A DNA stretch of 64,000 bases from Perilla frutescens. Lineage: Eukaryota; Streptophyta; Magnoliopsida; Lamiales; Lamiaceae. Positions 34,991 to 47,298 of the stretch are shown here, one piece after another; positions within the stretch are counted from its first letter, which is position 1; the number at the start of each line of letters is the position of its first letter. Position numbers and translations under genes: made by a program. The stretch spans positions 45,033,501-45,097,500 of the forward strand of contig BRKX01000004.1 in assembly GCA_026008535.1 (NCBI GenBank), written 5' to 3'. The notes beneath the pieces are model-generated. The model was not told where the DNA came from. It saw only the letters and a program-made list of their open reading frames with translations, and did not search any database.

Positions 34991-35944
34991 ATGAAAATTA
35001 CTGTTGTATAAACTAATTAAAATAAAAATTGAAAAATAATTTAATTTTACTAATTGGCATTGAGTAGTCATTAAACTTGAAAAATATTGAAGAGTTAGTC
35101 GACATTCCCGCTCTCCCAATTCCACAAAATCCTCAAATTGGCGCTCAATTCCCACTGCCCAAACCTTCTCGCCAATAACCCTCTCAATCGCCGGCTATTT
35201 CGCCGGTCGACATCTTTAAATCACCGACGTACCTTCTCTGGCTTAATCCTAACTTCTCTCTCTTTTTCTCCCACTGAATCCCGCGAGCCCTAGATGAACC
35301 GGCGCAGCATTGTGTAGTTGAGCCAATCAATGGAGGTCTCAATCGTCTTCTCTCTCGCCGGTATAACTGCTCCAATCGCCAGTCGGGGTGGTAGAGTATG
35401 TCTCACCTTTTCTAACGAATTTTTGAAAATTATTTTCTTACGTCTATTTCCTTGTTTGTCGCTAAAATTTCTACGATAATAATTTCATACCTCAAATCCT
35501 AATCTAAGTCCATATACATTTGTTCTTATTTAGGGATTTGCAGATTTTTGTTACTAATTTGATTAGTTGGGGTTTTCTTCCGTTAAACAGGTAAACGGTT
35601 GCTTAAACCCTTTTTACCTTGAATTCTGTGATTTTTTAGATAAAGCTAGGATTTGTATTTCAACTTAGATGTTTGTGTAGTGGGAAATTTGGTGTTTCCA
35701 CCTCCTTTGTTTGTTCCTATGTTGTTTTTTGGAGAAGTTAATTGTCACTTATGTGGAGGTTCTTATTCAATTTTCAGTTTTATATGGATGATGTATCGAA
35801 TTTCAAGATCTTTGGCTTGCTATTCACTACAGAAACCTTATATTTAGTTTGATTTTGGGCTGAACATCTATGTAAATGTAGCTATTTTTTCGGTCAATCT
35901 GTCCTTAAAATCCTGTTGATATGACTGTCCTAAATGGTCTCTTA

Positions 35945-36160
35945 TATTCAGTGTTTTGTTCACAAAGTGCACATTCTCCTGAATTTTCTTGTCAGCAACA
36001 AAGTTATGTAGTTCTGTTTCAAATTTAGTCTGGGTACCCATGTCACTACCCACTATAATTGCATGAATCGGTGGCACTTTCAGTTTCCTCTCTTTGGTGA
36101 GTTGTAGAGCTTCATAGAAACCTTTAAGAAATAGATCCCGGCCTTTCCCTCGGGAAACAC
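35945..36160 (-). pseudogene. Captured exon of a family-1 glycosyltransferase
   Basis: On the minus strand, after a good acceptor (ttgctgCAG ending at 36161), the exon reads SRGKGRDLFLKGFYEAL, a KERKLKVPPIHAIIVGSDM block, QTKFETELHNFVADKK and VHFVNKTLN. These blocks resemble the Glycos_transf_1 (GT-B fold) domain of plant proteins annotated as UDP-glycosyltransferase superfamily. Similarity ends at NKTLN, and no catalytic C-terminal half is seen. Flanking sequence upstream looks like intron, so genomic DNA rather than cDNA was captured. The fragment lies antisense to the Lunapark-like fragment in the same transposon. Confidence 0.65.
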
Positions 36161-37050
36161 CTGCAGCAATGCAGAGCTATAGCTGAGAACATTTATAGTG
36201 TTCAGCCCCAAATTTATATTCAACAATAATTAGCATAATAATGCAGATAGAGTTTGAGAAGCAGGGGTGTAGTGAATATTTCCTTTAATACTTGGGCCGT
36301 AAGCCCATTTACTTTTCCACCTAAATTCATAATTTTTTTATGAGGGTATTCTATTGTTTACAATCAAGAAAATGATAGAAAGAATGTGCTTATTAATCGA
36401 AAGGTATCAACTATGAGCCTATGATGCAGAAAGAAAAAAACAAACAAACTATATTTTCTAGTCACCTATCTGCCCACTAAAAGTCCATGTCCACAGTTTG
36501 AAAGAGCCAATGCCATGCTTCTCTTATTATACTAAGCACAAAGCAGGTCTATGGTTGTTTCCAATGTCATGTTTCTCTTATTATATTTTTAAAAGCTGTC
36601 AATTTTCCTAGGGAGATAAAATGTTAAAAACTTAAAAGATCCTTAATTTCTGCTAGTAATAGTTTTTTGTCAAATCTATAATTTGCCGTTCAAATTCCTG
36701 GTAATGAGTAATCAGCATCTGGAAGAGCCACGGTCCAATTTATAATAACTTTATATGTTAAATTTTCTATCAAACTCCCCTTGGGGTTGAAAGTCTAAAC
36801 ACATTTAAAAGCTGCCAATTTTCCTTGAAAAAGAAGCTGTGCTACAATCAATAGTTGCAGAAAAGATAGTTGTTTAGGATAAACTAGGATTTGTATATTT
36901 GTAAAACATATTGTTGATACCGTATAACACATAGTTCTTATGATGTGTGATTTATAGTTCAATGTATAACATCTTTACTATTGTTGTGAACATAATTTGT
37001 TTTCTAGTTCTAAGTTCTCTGTTGCTGGCTCTGGTTGTACATTATTGCAG

Positions 37051-37162
37051 TTGGAAAAACATAAGAAGGCATTGGTGTTTGCTTTTGCAGCTCAATCTTC
37101 AGCTGAATCTGATTTTGAAATTTTGGAGAGGGAGGAGAGTATCAAGAAGAGTTCTACTGCAG
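37051..37162 (+). other. Exon-like segment of unknown origin inside the CACTA element
   Basis: Bounded by attattgcAG and GTtcgta. An open frame reads LEKHKKALVFAFAAQSS then ESDFEILEREESIKKSS. Not recognised. It could be a captured exon or part of a chimeric element transcript. Confidence 0.4.
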
Positions 37163-38160
37163 GTTCGTATTGCTTGTAGTTCCTTGCCAATATCTTCAAT
37201 ATTTAGCTTAGAGTTGTCTCATTTTTTTGTGAGGTCTTTTTTATGTTGTTAACATGAATCACCTTCCAATTATTATGATGTTGATTCTGTTTAAAGGAAT
37301 TTAGATGTTAAACTGCTGTATCAGAAGTCACTGTGCTAGACTGGATAATATTAAATGTATATCGGATTATGGACTCGAAGATTCCTCTTGAGTAGGTTCA
37401 ATCAGTTGTGGAATTTCTAAGTTAGCCTTGCAACTTGCAAGCAATAACTAGGTGAATGTGGGAAACAAATTTCTCATTGTAGAACCATAGTTGGGAGATT
37501 TTAAGTAGTGTATTAATAAACTACACAATACATGCATATATACAAGTAAGGCTAATCTATTATAGGAAGTAAATCGCGTAATTAAGGCCCATACAATCAC
37601 TACTATATGTGTGCAATCTTTATTCCCAGCTAAAGCTATAAGTCTATAAAAAAATCTAACTTTAGCCATAAAATCAGTTCTCACAATTCCAGATCTTGCA
37701 AATCTTATACATTCTCAATTCTCAAATACCCTTTTTTGTATGCAAGTAGTACACTGTAGTTAACACAACAACTATCTATCCCAAATTTTAAAAGTATATT
37801 TTTTTTTTATTCTTGAAAAATAAGGGCAGAAAACTCTAGCCCTATAGTTGTCCAAGTTGCTTGTTTGTCCTCTATATTGACTGAATTCTATCATTATAGT
37901 GGAAATATGTGGTTATTGTATTCATTTTACAGTGTGACATACCTATTGGTTATCTTTTTCCCGTATGTCCTCTTTACTAACTGATTCATACCTAGATACA
38001 TTGTCAAAAGTTAATTTGTCTAAACTTGTAGAGGAAACAATATTTATGTCTAAGTTTCCTAAATAAGCTGTTGGCAAACTCTTAGCAATTCTATTTTGCT
38101 TGACATGGAATATAAACAACATAACTAAGCATGTATTGACTCTCCTGTAGATAGCAGGGA

Positions 38161-39842
38161 ATGGCTGCAGATTCTAAGAATGATGTTAAAGAGTCTACCA
38201 CATCAACAGACACCGAGATAAAAAAGGCAAAGAAAAAGAAAGGAGTCTTATCAAGATTGTGGGGTGCAATATTTAGTTTACATAGGGATGATTTTGAAAA
38301 GAGATTGAAATATATATATCCAAGGAGGAGGTTGCTATTCTTTCAAGGATTACTAGACGTTCAAATAGCTGGCGGAGAATGACTAGGCATCTGATATTAT
38401 TCTCAGTGCTTCTTGAGGTGAAATGATTTAGTTTTACTATTACTTTTGATATGGTTATTGAGTCAAGCCCATCTATTTGTTGGTTCCACTCTGGGGATTG
38501 CTTGTTTTTATTAATTTTTGAGTTGGGGATAGGTTGGTTGCTACTGTCCACAGTGGTTAGATTAAATTAGATATGGCCCTGTTGTGATTTTTCCAATGGT
38601 CTATGCTTCACTGAAGTTTGTCTTCCTGACTTTTGTGGCTAAGAATGGAGTTTTTTCATAATTTATCAGGCAATTGCAGTAGGTTATGCTATCATGACCA
38701 CAAGATCATTAGACTTGAATTGGAAAATGAGGGCATTGTGAGTCTTACCAATGTTTTTGCTGCCAGTATTATCTTTCATTACTTACTTCACTCTCAGAGG
38801 CTTCACCAGGATGTGTAAGCATTTTACTGCACTTTGTCCCCTCCCCACGTCTTTGTGCGCGCGCCTGTGTGTTAGTATTCTTTAGATTTTTCATCTTCTT
38901 ATTTTTGATGAGGAAAATAGAAGTATTCTATTCCAAATTGATGTCTGTAATTGTCTTTCATCTGTTAGTAATTAGTATGATGTTTTCTGTAGTAATCTGA
39001 TAAAGTCATGCTATAATAATTTAGGTATTTGCAAGAACTTGCTCAAAGATTTACCATTTATATAATTATTGCCTTGCCTTGTTGGTGGTGTCAGAATCCA
39101 TCTAATATGGGGGGTGCTCAGTTTGAGATTTGAGACTACAGTTCTTGTAGTATTGAGCAAGTGACCTATAGGTGTTATTTGAGTATGGATACCTGATAAG
39201 TGTTTGTTTTTTTTAAAGTAAGAGGGAAATATGTATGGTTTGAATAAGGGAGTCGTAGGCATGTACTATTCTTTTTTTCTTTTGGAGCATAAACCTACAA
39301 AATGCTCTTGCTGTTTGATAAATTCCACCTTGATGGATTACCGACTTGAGATATGAAGGGATACCTCAAGCTCACTGCATATCTTTATGGCTTAACTAGA
39401 TCATTATGGTTCCCAATTTCCTCAACCACAATTAAACTGTGATACTGAGGGGACTATAATTGAAACCAGTACCCTGATTCTTATATTGGCTTGGCTACAA
39501 TGATTCTGGTTCTACTTTCAGCTTTTTCTGAGGGCCCATCTCTTTTACTAAATTTTATAAACTCCTGCTTTATTTATATAGTATATTTTATTTGTGATTT
39601 CGTGCAGTACTTAGATTTATCAGTAATAATGCTTCTATTTTAGTTTACAAAATGAGTGGTCAATGATATTTTACAAGCAAAAACAATGTTGATATGATGC
39701 GCCTCTTTTTACTGTTCTGCATTATGGTACAGTTGACCAGAAGGACCACAAGACACTTGACAAGCTTCGGGTCGAAAGGAAAGCAAAAATAGATAAACTG
39801 AAAGAGAAGACAAATTATTATACTACCCAACAGTTAATACAA
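38161..39842 (+). pseudogene. Captured 5' part of a Lunapark-like gene, three exons with introns
   Basis: Exons about 38161-38417, 38670-38814 and 39733-39842 have GT...AG borders. Reading: MAADSKNDVKES then KKKKGVLSRLWGAIFSLHRDDFEKR, next SKEEVAILSRITRRS and SWRRMTRHLILFSVLLE, next AIAVGYAIMTTRSLDLNWKM, LPMFLLPVLSFITYF, and finally DQKDHKTLDKLRVERKAK with KEKTNYYTTQQLIQ. These are the N-terminal region, two membrane segments and coiled coil of plant Lunapark proteins, which stabilise three-way junctions of the ER network. The C-terminal zinc-finger part is absent. A frameshift in an atatat run near 38312-38320 and an in-frame TGA at 38739-38741 (where R, CGA, is expected) show it is not functional as the original protein. 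Confidence 0.88.
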
Positions 39843-41609
39843 GTAATGGTCGGATTTACTTGAATATTTTTTTACAGAATCTGTGTAAGAAAGATGGAGG
39901 ATCAAAACAATTTCAGCTATTAAAGTTTCATGACATTTCGCAGTAGTATATCTAGTAGCAATCCTTAAACATCCCAACCTTATTAACTACTTCGCAATTG
40001 ACACCTTGACAAGAGCTTTGGGCATATGCCAACTCATTTTGTATTAGTTCTTATATCACTGAAGTATGTGTTATTGATATTAGACCAAATTTATGTAAAT
40101 GCTATCTTGATTGTTGACACTCACTTTGCTATTGGATCATGGTTTTATCGAAGATTTGGGAAAGCTCCTTTTTTCATTTAGGGAGTTAATTAGTGCTACT
40201 GAACAAACAACCTTAAATGTATTAGCATGACTGAACCTAGTATTCTTCTCTTGTATTAATTAAAAGTTCCATCTCCATGTATTTTTTATGAAAATACATA
40301 TGAATGAACGGGGTTATTTATTTTTTATGGCAGTGAATTGTATGTACTGGGAGCAAAGATTTCCTCGATTATGTCTACCACACAGCTGCAAGATTTAATC
40401 AAGGAAGGATTTTTCTGGTTTCTCTTTATTCTTCTTCATATTTGAAACTCATGATATTAGATAATCTCACAGATTTCTTACATTGTAGCAACAATAAAGA
40501 CGATATGGCGTAATTGGATGGTGATCAAAAACGTGAATTTTCTGAAGAAGATGATTGTCTTATGCGGTCAGTTTTTATAATACATATGCAGTGCTTCCAA
40601 GAAATTTGATACAGTAGATTGTTAGACTCAATTATGTCTTGCTATATATTATATTTCTTTAGGTATTGTAGTTTGTCGTGTTGGCTTTGTTGTCCCTAAT
40701 TGACCTATTTCATTGATGTCATATCTTTGATTATAACACTTGAGCAATCTACTTTATTTTAAGTATTATATTATGTGTTGCATTGAGTTGAAAAAAAACC
40801 TTTAAAACAACTAGAGTTGTACACTATTATGCTTAGTGTGTACTGTGTAGAGTTTTAATGTTCAAATTTGACTGAGCTGGGTTTTGATAATCACACTAAA
40901 ATGCCAAGGGTGAAATTATTTCATCCAAAAAATGTGGTCAAAAATAGCTATCTGTTATTGGTTTTAATTTTGCTTCTTTTTATGTTTACTGGCACGTTAA
41001 CTCCATTAAGAGTTCGGAAACTATGGTATATTTATTTTGATTTTGCAGTGTAGCTTTTCTAGAGAATGAGTTCTTGATCTGTTGACCTAGTTATAGTATG
41101 CTTTTAAATTCAATTAAGTTAGCTCATGTTTTATCTTAATTGCATTGTCTACTGCTATTGATGCACTTACTTTATTGCTTTTGTATGTAGTTTCAAAAAA
41201 GGTCGTATTCTAAAGATGAGATCAATGAAGTTTGGGTGAAATGGGCATATTGTGTGAGCTATCGTTTGTAGGATCAAGGTATTTTGGATTTCTATCTACA
41301 ACTAGCTGTGTGTTGGAGTAGATTATCGGGATGCATTGTAATTACTTACAATTATCATTTTTCGGATTTTGATTATAACTCTTCTACAACTAGCTTATTT
41401 GTATGGGGATATTAGTAATGACTTTGAATTTTAATGTTTTAGGTCATTCTAACATGTTTTTGGATAATATTACATTATATGGTATTTTTGGATGATCGAT
41501 GATCATATTGTATTTTTGGATAATATTTGGTCATGTTTTGGATTATTCATAATTATAATTTTAATTGTCATATAATGATTCACAGGTGACAAAAATAATA
41601 TGAAATATA

Positions 41610-42240
41610 ATATACAACATTGAAAATGCCCATTTGCAACGGTATTTATCGTTGTATATGGAGAAAAAAATACAACGGCAGTTAAAATTTTATTGTTGTG
41701 TAAACGATTTATATACAACGGTAAGCAAAAAATATTGTTATATATAGTCATTAAATACAACGGTGAATATGTGCACACAACGGTAATTACCATTGCATAT
41801 GCTTATATTATACAACGGTAATAATAGAATAAACCGTTACATATAATAACTTTATACAACGGTACATTTCATAAGTACAACGGTATTTACCGTTGCATAT
41901 GATTATATTATACAACGGTAATAATAGAAGAAACTGTTATATATAACCATTATACACAATGGTAAATTTTATGAGTACGACGGTATTTACCGTTACATAT
42001 AATTATCTTATACAACGGTAAATGAAATGTTACCGTTATCTAAAGTACACATTACACAACGGTAATAATAAGAAACCGTTACATATAATGTGAATATACA
42101 ACGGTATTTATGCACAATACAACGTTATATTACCGTTATGCAAAATAGACCACGGAGATTCTCCGTCGTGTAAAAAGGGACTATAGACAACACCACTATA
42201 TACGACGGTAGCAAAAATGAATAGACCACGGAATCTCTGT
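41610..42240. repeat. CACTA right subterminal repeats
   Basis: Dense array of tacaacggta and taccgttgcatat words in both orientations, more than a dozen copies, running up to the 3' terminal inverted repeat. Confidence 0.85.
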
Positions 42241-42269
42241 GGTGTATGGGTTTTTTTCTTGTAGTGAAA

Positions 42270-42992
42270 GAACACCGATGGAGACATCTTTAAAGATGTC
42301 AAAAGATGAAGCTGGTGTTTCTATTGAGCAAACCTTGTACCGGAGTATGATTGGGAGTCTGCTATACCTTATAGCAAGTAGGCCAGACATATGTTACAAC
42401 GTGGGAGTTTGTGCTTGGTATCAATCTGATCCCAAAGAAAGTCACTTGAAATCTGTCAAGCACATAATCCAGTACATAAAAGGTACTGCTGAGTTGGGAC
42501 TTTAGTTTTCTTATGATAAGAACCCTAGTTTAGTGGGGGTTTTGCGATGTAGACTGGGCAGGATGTACTGAAGATCGGAAGAGTACCTCTGGAGGATTTT
42601 TTTTCCTTGGAAATAACATGGTCTCATGGTTTAGCAAGAAGCAGAATTCTATCTCGCTTTCTACGGCCGAGGCAGAATATATAGCTGCTGGGAGTTGATG
42701 TACTCAATTGTTGTGGATAAAGAAGATGTTGCATGACTATGGTGTCCCATAGTCTGTCCTTACCATATACTGTGACAATATGAGTGCGATAAATATTTCA
42801 AAGAATCCAGTTCAGCACTCACGAACAAAGCACATAGACATCCATCACCACTTCATCTGGGAGCTTGTTGAAGATGGATCACTTGTGATTGAATATGTTG
42901 GAACAGATGCCCAGCTTGTGGACATCTTCACTAAGGCACTTGATAGTAGGTTTGAAACACTAAGATCCTTCTTGGGTCTTTGTGTTCTCTAA
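42270..42992 (+). pseudogene. Sirevirus-like pol, second part (end of reverse transcriptase and RNase H)
   Basis: Resumes right after the CACTA duplication with TPMETSLKMSKDEAG, then YRSMIGSLLYLIASRPDI. A stop at 42503-42505 follows ELGL where W is expected. Frameshifted RNase H motifs follow (DWAGCTEDRKSTSGG, STAEAEYIAAGS). From 42780 the frame reads SAINISKNPVQHSRTKHID and ends FTKALDSRFETLRSFLG at 42992. It completes the pol gene interrupted at 34808. Confidence 0.87.
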
Positions 42993-43362
42993 ACTTCTCT
43001 GTTGTGAGAAGACTCTTTATATAGTATTGGTCAGTGATGTATGTATAGAGAGTATAAAATGACCATGATCAATATGGTCTATGAGTTTTGTTCCAATATC
43101 TGTCTCGGACAGTTTCTGCCATGAAGGAATAATTACTTTTTAATGGCTAGTAGTGCCTTATTTTTCATGCCATGATCGATTCCACTCTCCCATACCAAAC
43201 AGTGGGGTGGTGTGTGTGGAATAAGTTGGTTAAGGAAATTTCCTTACAGAATTTCCCAATTAAGGTCTTAACCTTATTTTTTTAAAAGAGGCAGAATCCT
43301 TGCAAAATTTTCAAGTCGCTTTTTCTCTGGTGTTTGCTTGAATCTTGTTTGTTTGAACTCTA

Positions 43363-45461
43363 ATGATGGACAAAGCTGTTTCCTCTAAGCCCTCTCAAGC
43401 TAATAAATCCAGAATCTCCACTCAGGACTTGCGATGACAGCTAGCGGAGCTTTCACAACCAATTGTGTTTTCTCTATCGAGTGCCTCTGTCCCTGCTCCA
43501 AAGGAGTCGTCTGTCTCTTCCCCCGAAGCCCTTACTTCTGTGGCACCTTCTGTGGAGGAAGTCCGTGGATCTGTGTCTAAGACAGATCATGTTTTTGTAC
43601 CCTCTCCTAGGGTTTCTAATGTTCCTCCCTCACCACCTCTAGAGAACATCGAATCGATGGATGCTCTGATCGCCTCTGCTGTTGGCAAAGAGTCTACCTC
43701 AATTGAGGAATTTGCTACATCTCTTGATACCTTGAAATTTGTACAAGAATCATCCATTATTGTTGCCATTCCAGTATTTAGTGACATGCCCATTGTCACT
43801 GTTCAAGTTCCCCTTGGTGAAGTGTCATCTGTTGCTGCCACTGAAACCCTTGGTCAAGGTCAAGGTGAAGAAGATGTTGATATCTTCTTCCTCAATGAAG
43901 ATTCTCCTGTTCTTGAGGCTGATCCTATTCTACCTCAACCACCTCAAAAGGCTACCTCTTCCAAGACTCGCGGGTCCAAACACAAATTGGAGTTGAGAGA
44001 TGTTCCTGCCTCCCCCCAAGTGTCTGATGATGAAGATGACACGCCTATAGCCATTGAAATCAAAAGTGTTGGAAAAAGTTGCTGCGAAGAAAGGGCCTCC
44101 TTCTAAAACCCCCAAATCGAAGAAAGTTGCTGCCAAGAAGGGGTCTTCATCAAAAACCCCCCCAAATCGGTGAAGAGTTCTGGGAAAAAGGCTTCGGCTA
44201 CAAAGCCTGCTGTTGTTCCTGCTCACCGTGTTACACGGAGTGTGTCCAAACAGAGGATGGGATTGATGTCGGGACATCATCACCCACTGATGAAGCAAGC
44301 CAGAGCTCCTTCTTCCTCTGAAGAAGAAGCAGAGGATGTCCCTGAGTCTATCCCGGACAGATCAGATTCCGAATCAGATGACTTTGATTCAAGTAAGTTT
44401 ATCTCTGCCTTTCACCAAAATCAATTCAAGCTCGTTGCTGGTCGCTCTTTGGTTTCAGAGCATTGTTTGATTAAGTCAGATGTAGAAGGGACGGGTATTA
44501 ATTCCTTGTTGCATGATCTTCGATTGGAAAAAACTGCTTATACTGCGCCCCATTCATTACTGCTGTCATTCATGAATTTTATGCCAACTTGTCCAAACGC
44601 ATGCGTGATGCTTCATATGAACATGTCTTTTCTGTCTTCGTGTGGGGTCATTGGATTGCTTTTTCTCCTTTGGTGATTAATGAGTTTTTGGGTCGTGAGA
44701 ATGTTGTTGTCCCTGCGCCGGTGTTTGATATGAATGAAGTTGTGTCTGAACTGACTGGGGGGAGCCATTGTGTCTGGCCACCTGGCCGCGCTTTGTCAGC
44801 CTCAGACTTAAGTGTGAAGTACTCAATTCTTTACAAAGTTGCTATTAGAAATTGGTTGCCCAGTACTCATGATTCGACTGTGGGCAAACCTATGGCCTTG
44901 TTGCTCTATTCTGTGGGCACTCGACCAGAGATCAACCTTGGGTTGCTCATTTTTGAGAACGTGTTTTCTCATGCCGAATCTTCTCATGCCCAGCAACCGG
45001 TTGGCTATCCTGGACTGATCTTTAGCATCATTATGGCTCAGCATGATGTGGTTTCTGCCAATGATTTTTATGCGCCTATTGCTCAGCCTCTGATCATCAG
45101 CCACAAGCTCTTCTTTTCCCAGCATGCTTCGGATGTCCCTGCCCAAGATGCTGATGAAAGCTCTGGACCTGTGCCATCATCTGTCCCGGACAGATCTGCT
45201 GCTTTTTTTTCTGTCACATCTACTTTTTTTGACAGGCATCTAAATTCCCTTGAGCGTGAAGTGGTGTTTTTGAGCAAGTCCATTAGGACCTTCAAAACCA
45301 GGAAGCAGGAGCTGGAGGCTTTGCTGATTGATCTCCGTGCCAGGGCCCTTAGACTTGCCTCACCGCTTGATGTGCCGAGTGCCTCCTCTGCCCCAGCTGC
45401 TCATGAGCCTACTGCTGCTGATGTCGATGCTGATGATGAGCTTGATGCCTCCCCAGTCTGA
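43363..45461 (+). pseudogene. Env-like / third ORF of the Sirevirus-like element, broken
   Basis: ATG at 43363 opens a frame stopped early by TGA 43435-43437 and continuing to about 44040. A long S/P/E-rich segment is followed by a lysine-rich repeat (KKVAAKKG type, twice), then a basic linker. Frameshifts lie near 44050-44165 and 44500-44590. From 44589 the segment contains VFVWGHWIAFSPLVINEFLG and later IISHKLFF, resembling the plant retrotransposon env-like or 'putative plant transposon protein' region. Near the end a heptad-like stretch (HLNSLEREVVFLSKSI) suggests a coiled coil. No clear signal peptide or transmembrane envelope architecture was seen, so 'env-like' is positional and by family analogy. 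Confidence 0.7.
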
Positions 45462-45738
45462 AGGTTGTTGTTTGCCGTTTCTGGCAACAATTAAAGGGGA
45501 GAAGGATTATGGAGATAGAAGGCCGATGTTGGTGAATGGCCTTTGTTGTTGTTGCTGCCTTGAGCATGTGCTCAATCTATGTTTTTTATTTCATGTTTTC
45601 TGAACAACTGTTTATTGGGGATGATGTTTACCTCATTTTATTTGTTGGTCTATACTATATTTTTGACCAACTGACAATGCAGTTCTAAACAGCGAAACAA
45701 TGCTCTGATCGTGTTGAAGACACTCCCAGAACAGATTT

Positions 45739-45747
45739 AGGGGGAGT
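45739..45747 (+). promoter_or_regulatory. Internal polypurine tract
   Basis: agggggagt, about 130 bp upstream of the 3' LTR. Another purine run (aaagagagaga, 45867-45877) directly precedes the LTR. Multiple polypurine tracts are known in Sireviruses. Confidence 0.5.
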
Positions 45748-45878
45748 ATGGTTGGAACTGTCCCTGATAGTTTTTTAATATATCACTCTTTTTGATATAT
45801 TTTGATCTGCGAAAGTTTATTCGAGTGGTGTGCAGATCGTGATGATAATTATCGACCATAAATACCAAAGAGAGAGAT

Positions 45879-46798
45879 TTTTAGTGTCACAATTATGCAC
45901 TAAGTGTTCATGTTGTTATTGGTGAGATATGATCGACAAAATGGACCTAGGTATGTCCCAATAAAACCTGTTTTCCGCTGTGCAAGAAAAGAAGAACAGT
46001 GGGCGAACTATTCCAAATTATGTCCCACACAGAACCAGGGACACTCTATTTATAGCAGTTTCCATGTTGGAAAGATCTTGCGCCAAACCAGTTTGGAAGG
46101 TCAAGATAGGTTCGTTTTACTGCCTTGTGGTGTAGATCCAGTGCTGAATTAACCCCACTACACATAGAGAGTATCTACACACGTTTGGAAGGCCACAAAC
46201 AACAATCCACTTACCTTATTGGCGGTGGATGGAGATCGACGCCAAAGTCTATATGAAGACCGAATTGAGGAGCAATCAGTACCACTCATATTTTGTTTAG
46301 ATTCTCTTGATAGATTGTTTGAGAGTCAGTTTGTGGTCATTGTAACTAGTAGTTGTTCTTTAATTAGTGCAACGTGATACACTAGTATGAGTGTTTTCGA
46401 GTAAAACACGTGAGGGGATTTTTATATCTGTTTTGTATGCAATCTCGGGAGAGATTGTAAGTTGAAATCGTGGGTAGCTAGAGGGAGTCTAGTGTCACGG
46501 TTGTGAGGGAATCTTACAACTTTCGGCTAGCGAAAGAGTTCGAGGAGAAGAACGGGAAACATAAGACGGGAGGCTTGTATGTGTAAGATCCTTAATACAC
46601 TCTTCGAAGGAGTAACGGTCGAAACTTCAAGTTTGGGAGCTATCCCCCCAGAGTAGGTTGTTTGAACCAAACTGGGTTACCTTCTCGTGTGTTTTTACTG
46701 CTTTATTCTTTTATGTTCTTGCATCTATCTCACACATATCATAGAACAGATTTTAAGCAGTTAACTAAAATACGTATTGCACAGATTACTGTTTTTCA
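45879..46798 (+). repeat. 3' LTR of the Sirevirus-like element
   Basis: 920 bp. Its first bases read ttttagtgtc instead of tgttagtgcc, so the canonical TG is mutated. Ends tttttca next to the aggtt duplication. Confidence 0.9.
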
Positions 46799-47298
46799 AG
46801 GTTACTTCTGTCCAAATTAGGATCTAGGGAGGATTGAAAAGAAATCATTTATTTTTCTTTTTCCATTATGATTGAGAATATTGAAAGGAATGAAAAAGTA
46901 ATAATTTTTCTTTCAAATTGGATTGATAATGAGAGATTTGGTGGAATGAGAAGTTATGGTTTTGGAGATAAAAGCGGATAATAATAATATTATTATTTAT
47001 TTAAAAAATATTACAAATTCTACATCATTTTGACATGATGAACTTCGGTATACCTTATCATTAATCCGACGCTCGAAATTGAATCACATGACATTTTTAC
47101 AAAAAAAAATGGAAGTTCATGACACTTTTTATTATTATTTTAAGTACATGTCATTTTTGGACAAAGGTTCAATGTTCAGGACATTTTCAGAAAAAATGTT
47201 AAAGTTCAGGACATATTTTGGTATTATTTAAAGTTCAAAACATTTCTAGAAAAATTGTCAAAGTTCAGGACATAAGTATATGTTTGGCTTATTTTATG

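Larger units (their letters stand above)
34812..42266. mobile_element. Non-autonomous CACTA (En/Spm) transposon carrying host-gene fragments
   Basis: 7455 bp with perfect 14-bp ends cactacaagaaaaa and tttttcttgtagtg, flanked by aaa on both sides (34809-34811, 42267-42269), the 3-bp duplication of CACTA. Subterminal arrays of acaacggta / taccgttg words lie at both ends. No TNP2-type transposase domain was recognised. Instead the interior contains host-gene pieces with introns: a glycosyltransferase fragment (minus), a Lunapark-like fragment (plus) and an unidentified exon (plus). This is the Pack-CACTA arrangement. Insertion into the reverse-transcriptase region of the copia element means it arrived after that element. 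Confidence 0.9.
29915..46798 (+). mobile_element. Sirevirus-like Ty1/copia element with env-like ORF, split by a CACTA transposon
   Basis: LTRs 29915-30833 and 45879-46798 are flanked by a perfect 5-bp duplication aggtt (29910-29914 and 46799-46803). A methionine-initiator-type primer-binding site ttggtaccagagc lies at 30835. Order is gag, pol, then a third long reading region (43363-45461), as in Sireviruses. Without the 7.46-kb CACTA insertion the element is about 9.4 kb. gag and pol contain many stops, the protease core is missing, and the copy is dead. Confidence 0.88.
29621..47289. mobile_element. MULE-type MITE (about 780 bp) split by a copia insertion
   Basis: Perfect 9-bp duplications tattttatg at 29612-29620 and 47290-47298 indicate a Mutator-like element. 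Terminal inverted repeats start ggccaaatatatatacttat (left) and agccaaacatatacttatg (right, reverse complement). Similarity extends for about 230 bp through repeated tatgtcctgaactttgac units to catgtcaaaatg. Only 294 bp (29621-29914) and 486 bp (46804-47289) belong to it; the rest is the inserted copia element. No transposase is encoded. Confidence 0.85.

Noticed and set aside
44823..45295. Minus-strand ORFs opposite the env-like region
   Set aside because: Antisense shadows of the plus-strand reading frame, with no family match.
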